Part shown: piece by piece, positions 7,545 to 8,928 of the stretch
How positions within the stretch are numbered: position 1 is the first letter of the stretch
Layout: each line of letters opens with the position of its first letter
Assembly: GCA_002364005.1 (NCBI GenBank)
Contig: DEXG01000029.1
Span: 1-8,928 of the forward strand
DNA: 8,928 nt
Reading direction: 5' to 3'
Origin: Phycisphaerales bacterium UBA3190
GTDB lineage: Bacteria; Planctomycetota; Phycisphaerae; Phycisphaerales; UBA1924
Made by a program: the position numbers and the translations under genes
The notes under the pieces: model-generated
The model's database searches: none
Told to the model about the DNA's origin: nothing
What the model saw: only the letters and a program-made list of their open reading frames with translations

Positions 7545-8450
7545 ATGAGTCCCCCAAAGCTCTCCCCCCCGCACATCAAGCTCAGTGAGGCCCTGTACAT
7601 GTTCGTCGCGGGGATCGTGTACGCGATTGCGCTCAAGTACTTCGTGTTCCCATCGGGGATCATCCTGACGGGTACAGAGGGCATCTCGGTCTCGATCTCG
7701 TACTACTTCGACAAGACGCTCATCTTCATTGTGCTCTACGCGTTGTTTCAGATCGCGCTGATTACATTCGCGTATCTAAAGATCAGCCGGGGGTTCGCGA
7801 TCCGATCGGCGATCGTAGTTTCGACGGTGATCCTGTTCCTCTTTATTCTCCCCGAGATGACCTTCGCGGACCCGGCACCCCAGAACGAACGCATCACGCT
7901 GGTGCTCTTCGGCGGGATCATCGCGGGCTTCGCCAAAGCCATCGCGTTCAAGCACCGGGGATCGACGGGCGACGAGGACATCATCGCCGCCCACTACGCG
8001 GTCAAGTACCTGCGCCCCGTGGGCTCGATCGCCATCATCGCGGGGGTGGTCTCGACGGCTTTCGGGCTGCTGCTGCACTACCTCAAGGCCCATGACTTCC
8101 CGACGCTGGTCAATACCCTGATGTATACCAGTCTGTACATCTTCGTGAGCGCCCAGACGCTCAACGCGATCTACCACAAGTTCAAGATCACGATGCTCGT
8201 GGTCATCGACGAGAACCCGGAAAAGATCGGGGACGCGATCCGCAAGGCCTCTCCCCACCGGACCTACACGGTGCAGGCCGACATCGATGGTCGCCTCAAC
8301 AAGCAGCTCAAGATGGTGCGAACCATCATCACCCGCGAGGAACTGCCCAAGGTGCTCGAATCCGTCCGGGCCGCCTCGCCCGACGCGTTCTACTACCACC
8401 ACGATGTGGAGGGTGTGTCGCGGAAGTTTTATATCACGCCGATTGGGTAA
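7545..8450 (+). CDS. YitT-family membrane protein (DUF161 plus C-terminal DUF2179)
   Basis: A 301-residue protein with about six hydrophobic segments (about 16-35, 58-78, 86-103, 117-134, 156-180, 187-208) and a soluble tail (about 215-298). The tail has the DUF2179 pattern, including VRTIITREELPKVLESV (258-274) and the PDAFYYHHDVEG segment (279-290). The family's intramembrane signature appears as RGSTGDEDIIA (138-148); the usual form has GG-T-D where this protein has GDED. YitT proteins are widespread integral membrane proteins without an established transport substrate, so none is assigned. The ATG has a GAGGA site (7531-7535) nine bases upstream, somewhat long spacing. A terminator precedes the gene, and it converges on mqnE across a 51-base gap (8451-8501) that holds a short TTGAT-GCCA-ATCAA hairpin with no T-run. 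Confidence 0.88.
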   Translation: MSPPKLSPPHIKLSEALYMFVAGIVYAIALKYFVFPSGIILTGTEGISVSISYYFDKTLIFIVLYALFQIALITFAYLKISRGFAIRSAIVVSTVILFLFILPEMTFADPAPQNERITLVLFGGIIAGFAKAIAFKHRGSTGDEDIIAAHYAVKYLRPVGSIAIIAGVVSTAFGLLLHYLKAHDFPTLVNTLMYTSLYIFVSAQTLNAIYHKFKITMLVVIDENPEKIGDAIRKASPHRTYTVQADIDGRLNKQLKMVRTIITREELPKVLESVRAASPDAFYYHHDVEGVSRKFYITPIG

Positions 8451-8501
8451 GCCAACGGCGGCTGGTTGATGCCAATCAAACTGCTCTGGGCGGAAATGGT
8501 C

Positions 8502-8928
8502 TCATGACCGAACCGACCACGCGCTGCCATCCCGCTCAACCCGCCGATACAGCGTGTCGCGTTCCACCGGCTCGTAGCCCGCTTCCTCGATCGCCTTCTG
8601 CAGGTCGGTGACGGTGGTCTCCTGGTGCGTGCCCTCTCCCACCGCCTTGGTGATGTCGTACCAGACAACGGTGCCGTCGATGTCGTCGGCCCCGGCCTCG
8701 AGCATGAGCTGGGCCATCGGGAGGGTCTGCATGATCCAGAACGCCTTGATGTGCGGGAAGTTGTCGAGCATCAGGCGCGCCACGGCGATGGTCCGCAGGT
8801 TCTCGAGCCCGGCGGGACCCGGGAGATTTTCAAGCGCTGAACCGTCGGGGAAGAAGGGTAGCGGCGTCAGGGTCTGGTAGTAGCCGCCGCGGACTTGTGA
8901 CTCCCCAAACGAGCCGCGACCGTGAGGG
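8502..8928 (-). CDS. mqnE: Aminofutalosine synthase MqnE, C-terminal part (runs off right edge)
   Basis: The last 141 residues of a minus-strand gene whose 5' end lies beyond the window. The frame reads into the edge without a start and ends at TGA (8504-8502). Visible motifs are PLPFFPDGSALENLPG, LRTIAVARLMLDNFPHIKAFW, and GADDIDGTVV, which fits MqnE better than its relative MqnC (which has a GANDMG-type sequence there, as I recall). MqnE is a radical-SAM enzyme that makes aminofutalosine from carboxyvinyloxybenzoate in the futalosine route to menaquinone; its 4Fe-4S cysteine motif would be N-terminal and is not in view. The residues after GTVV (WYDITKAVGEGTHQETTVTDLQ...) end in RDTLYRRVERDG, a typical C-terminal tail. 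Neighbouring menaquinone genes, if any, lie outside. Confidence 0.88.
   Translation of the reverse strand, partial: PHGRGSFGESQVRGGYYQTLTPLPFFPDGSALENLPGPAGLENLRTIAVARLMLDNFPHIKAFWIMQTLPMAQLMLEAGADDIDGTVVWYDITKAVGEGTHQETTVTDLQKAIEEAGYEPVERDTLYRRVERDGSAWSVRS

Noticed and set aside
8451..8501. Terminator between the YitT-family gene and mqnE
   Set aside because: Only a five-pair hairpin (8467-8480) without a T-run on either strand is seen, too weak to call.

Overview
This window looks like a chromosomal stretch of a GC-rich, Gram-negative-type (diderm) bacterium. The gene set fits the Planctomycetota, probably the Phycisphaerae: a partial aminofutalosine synthase (futalosine menaquinone pathway), an outer-membrane DUF481-type barrel, an FG-GAP/VCBS repeat secreted protein, and a pair of zinc-ribbon membrane proteins. 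That taxonomic call is inference from gene content, not from a marker gene. I see no rRNA, tRNA, CRISPR array, insertion sequence, phage gene or recognisable defence system.

Layout, left to right. (1) 1-560, minus strand: the first 186 codons of a secreted FG-GAP/VCBS repeat protein that runs off the left edge. (2) 561-796: a spacer with a plausible minus-strand promoter, a direct-repeat pair and a second promoter-like element abutting the next gene. (3) 797-2053, plus: a secreted S41-like serine peptidase. (4) 2054-2569, minus: a short Rossmann-fold protein whose stop codon directly abuts that of the peptidase. (5) 2570-2773: a divergent regulatory spacer with a palindrome near the Rossmann gene and a hairpin near dnaK. 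(6) 2774-4687, plus: complete dnaK followed by a strong intrinsic terminator. (7) 6347-4764, minus: a two-gene operon of related zinc-ribbon, four-helix membrane proteins. (8) 6485-7441, plus: an outer-membrane protein with a coiled-coil N-terminus, followed by a clear terminator. (9) 7545-8450, plus: a YitT-family membrane protein with a DUF2179 tail. (10) 8502-8928, minus: the C-terminal part of MqnE, running off the right edge.

The genes do not form one pathway. Orientation changes at nearly every gene, and the only convincing operon is the zinc-ribbon pair. dnaK stands apart from grpE and dnaJ and has no visible CIRCE element. The least explained items are the zinc-ribbon pair, which share exact cysteine spacing and topology and are divergent from the outer-membrane barrel gene, and three genes that lack a Shine-Dalgarno; two of these have -10-like hexamers placed for leaderless transcripts. 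I found no convincing new multi-gene system; the findings are modest and mostly regulatory.
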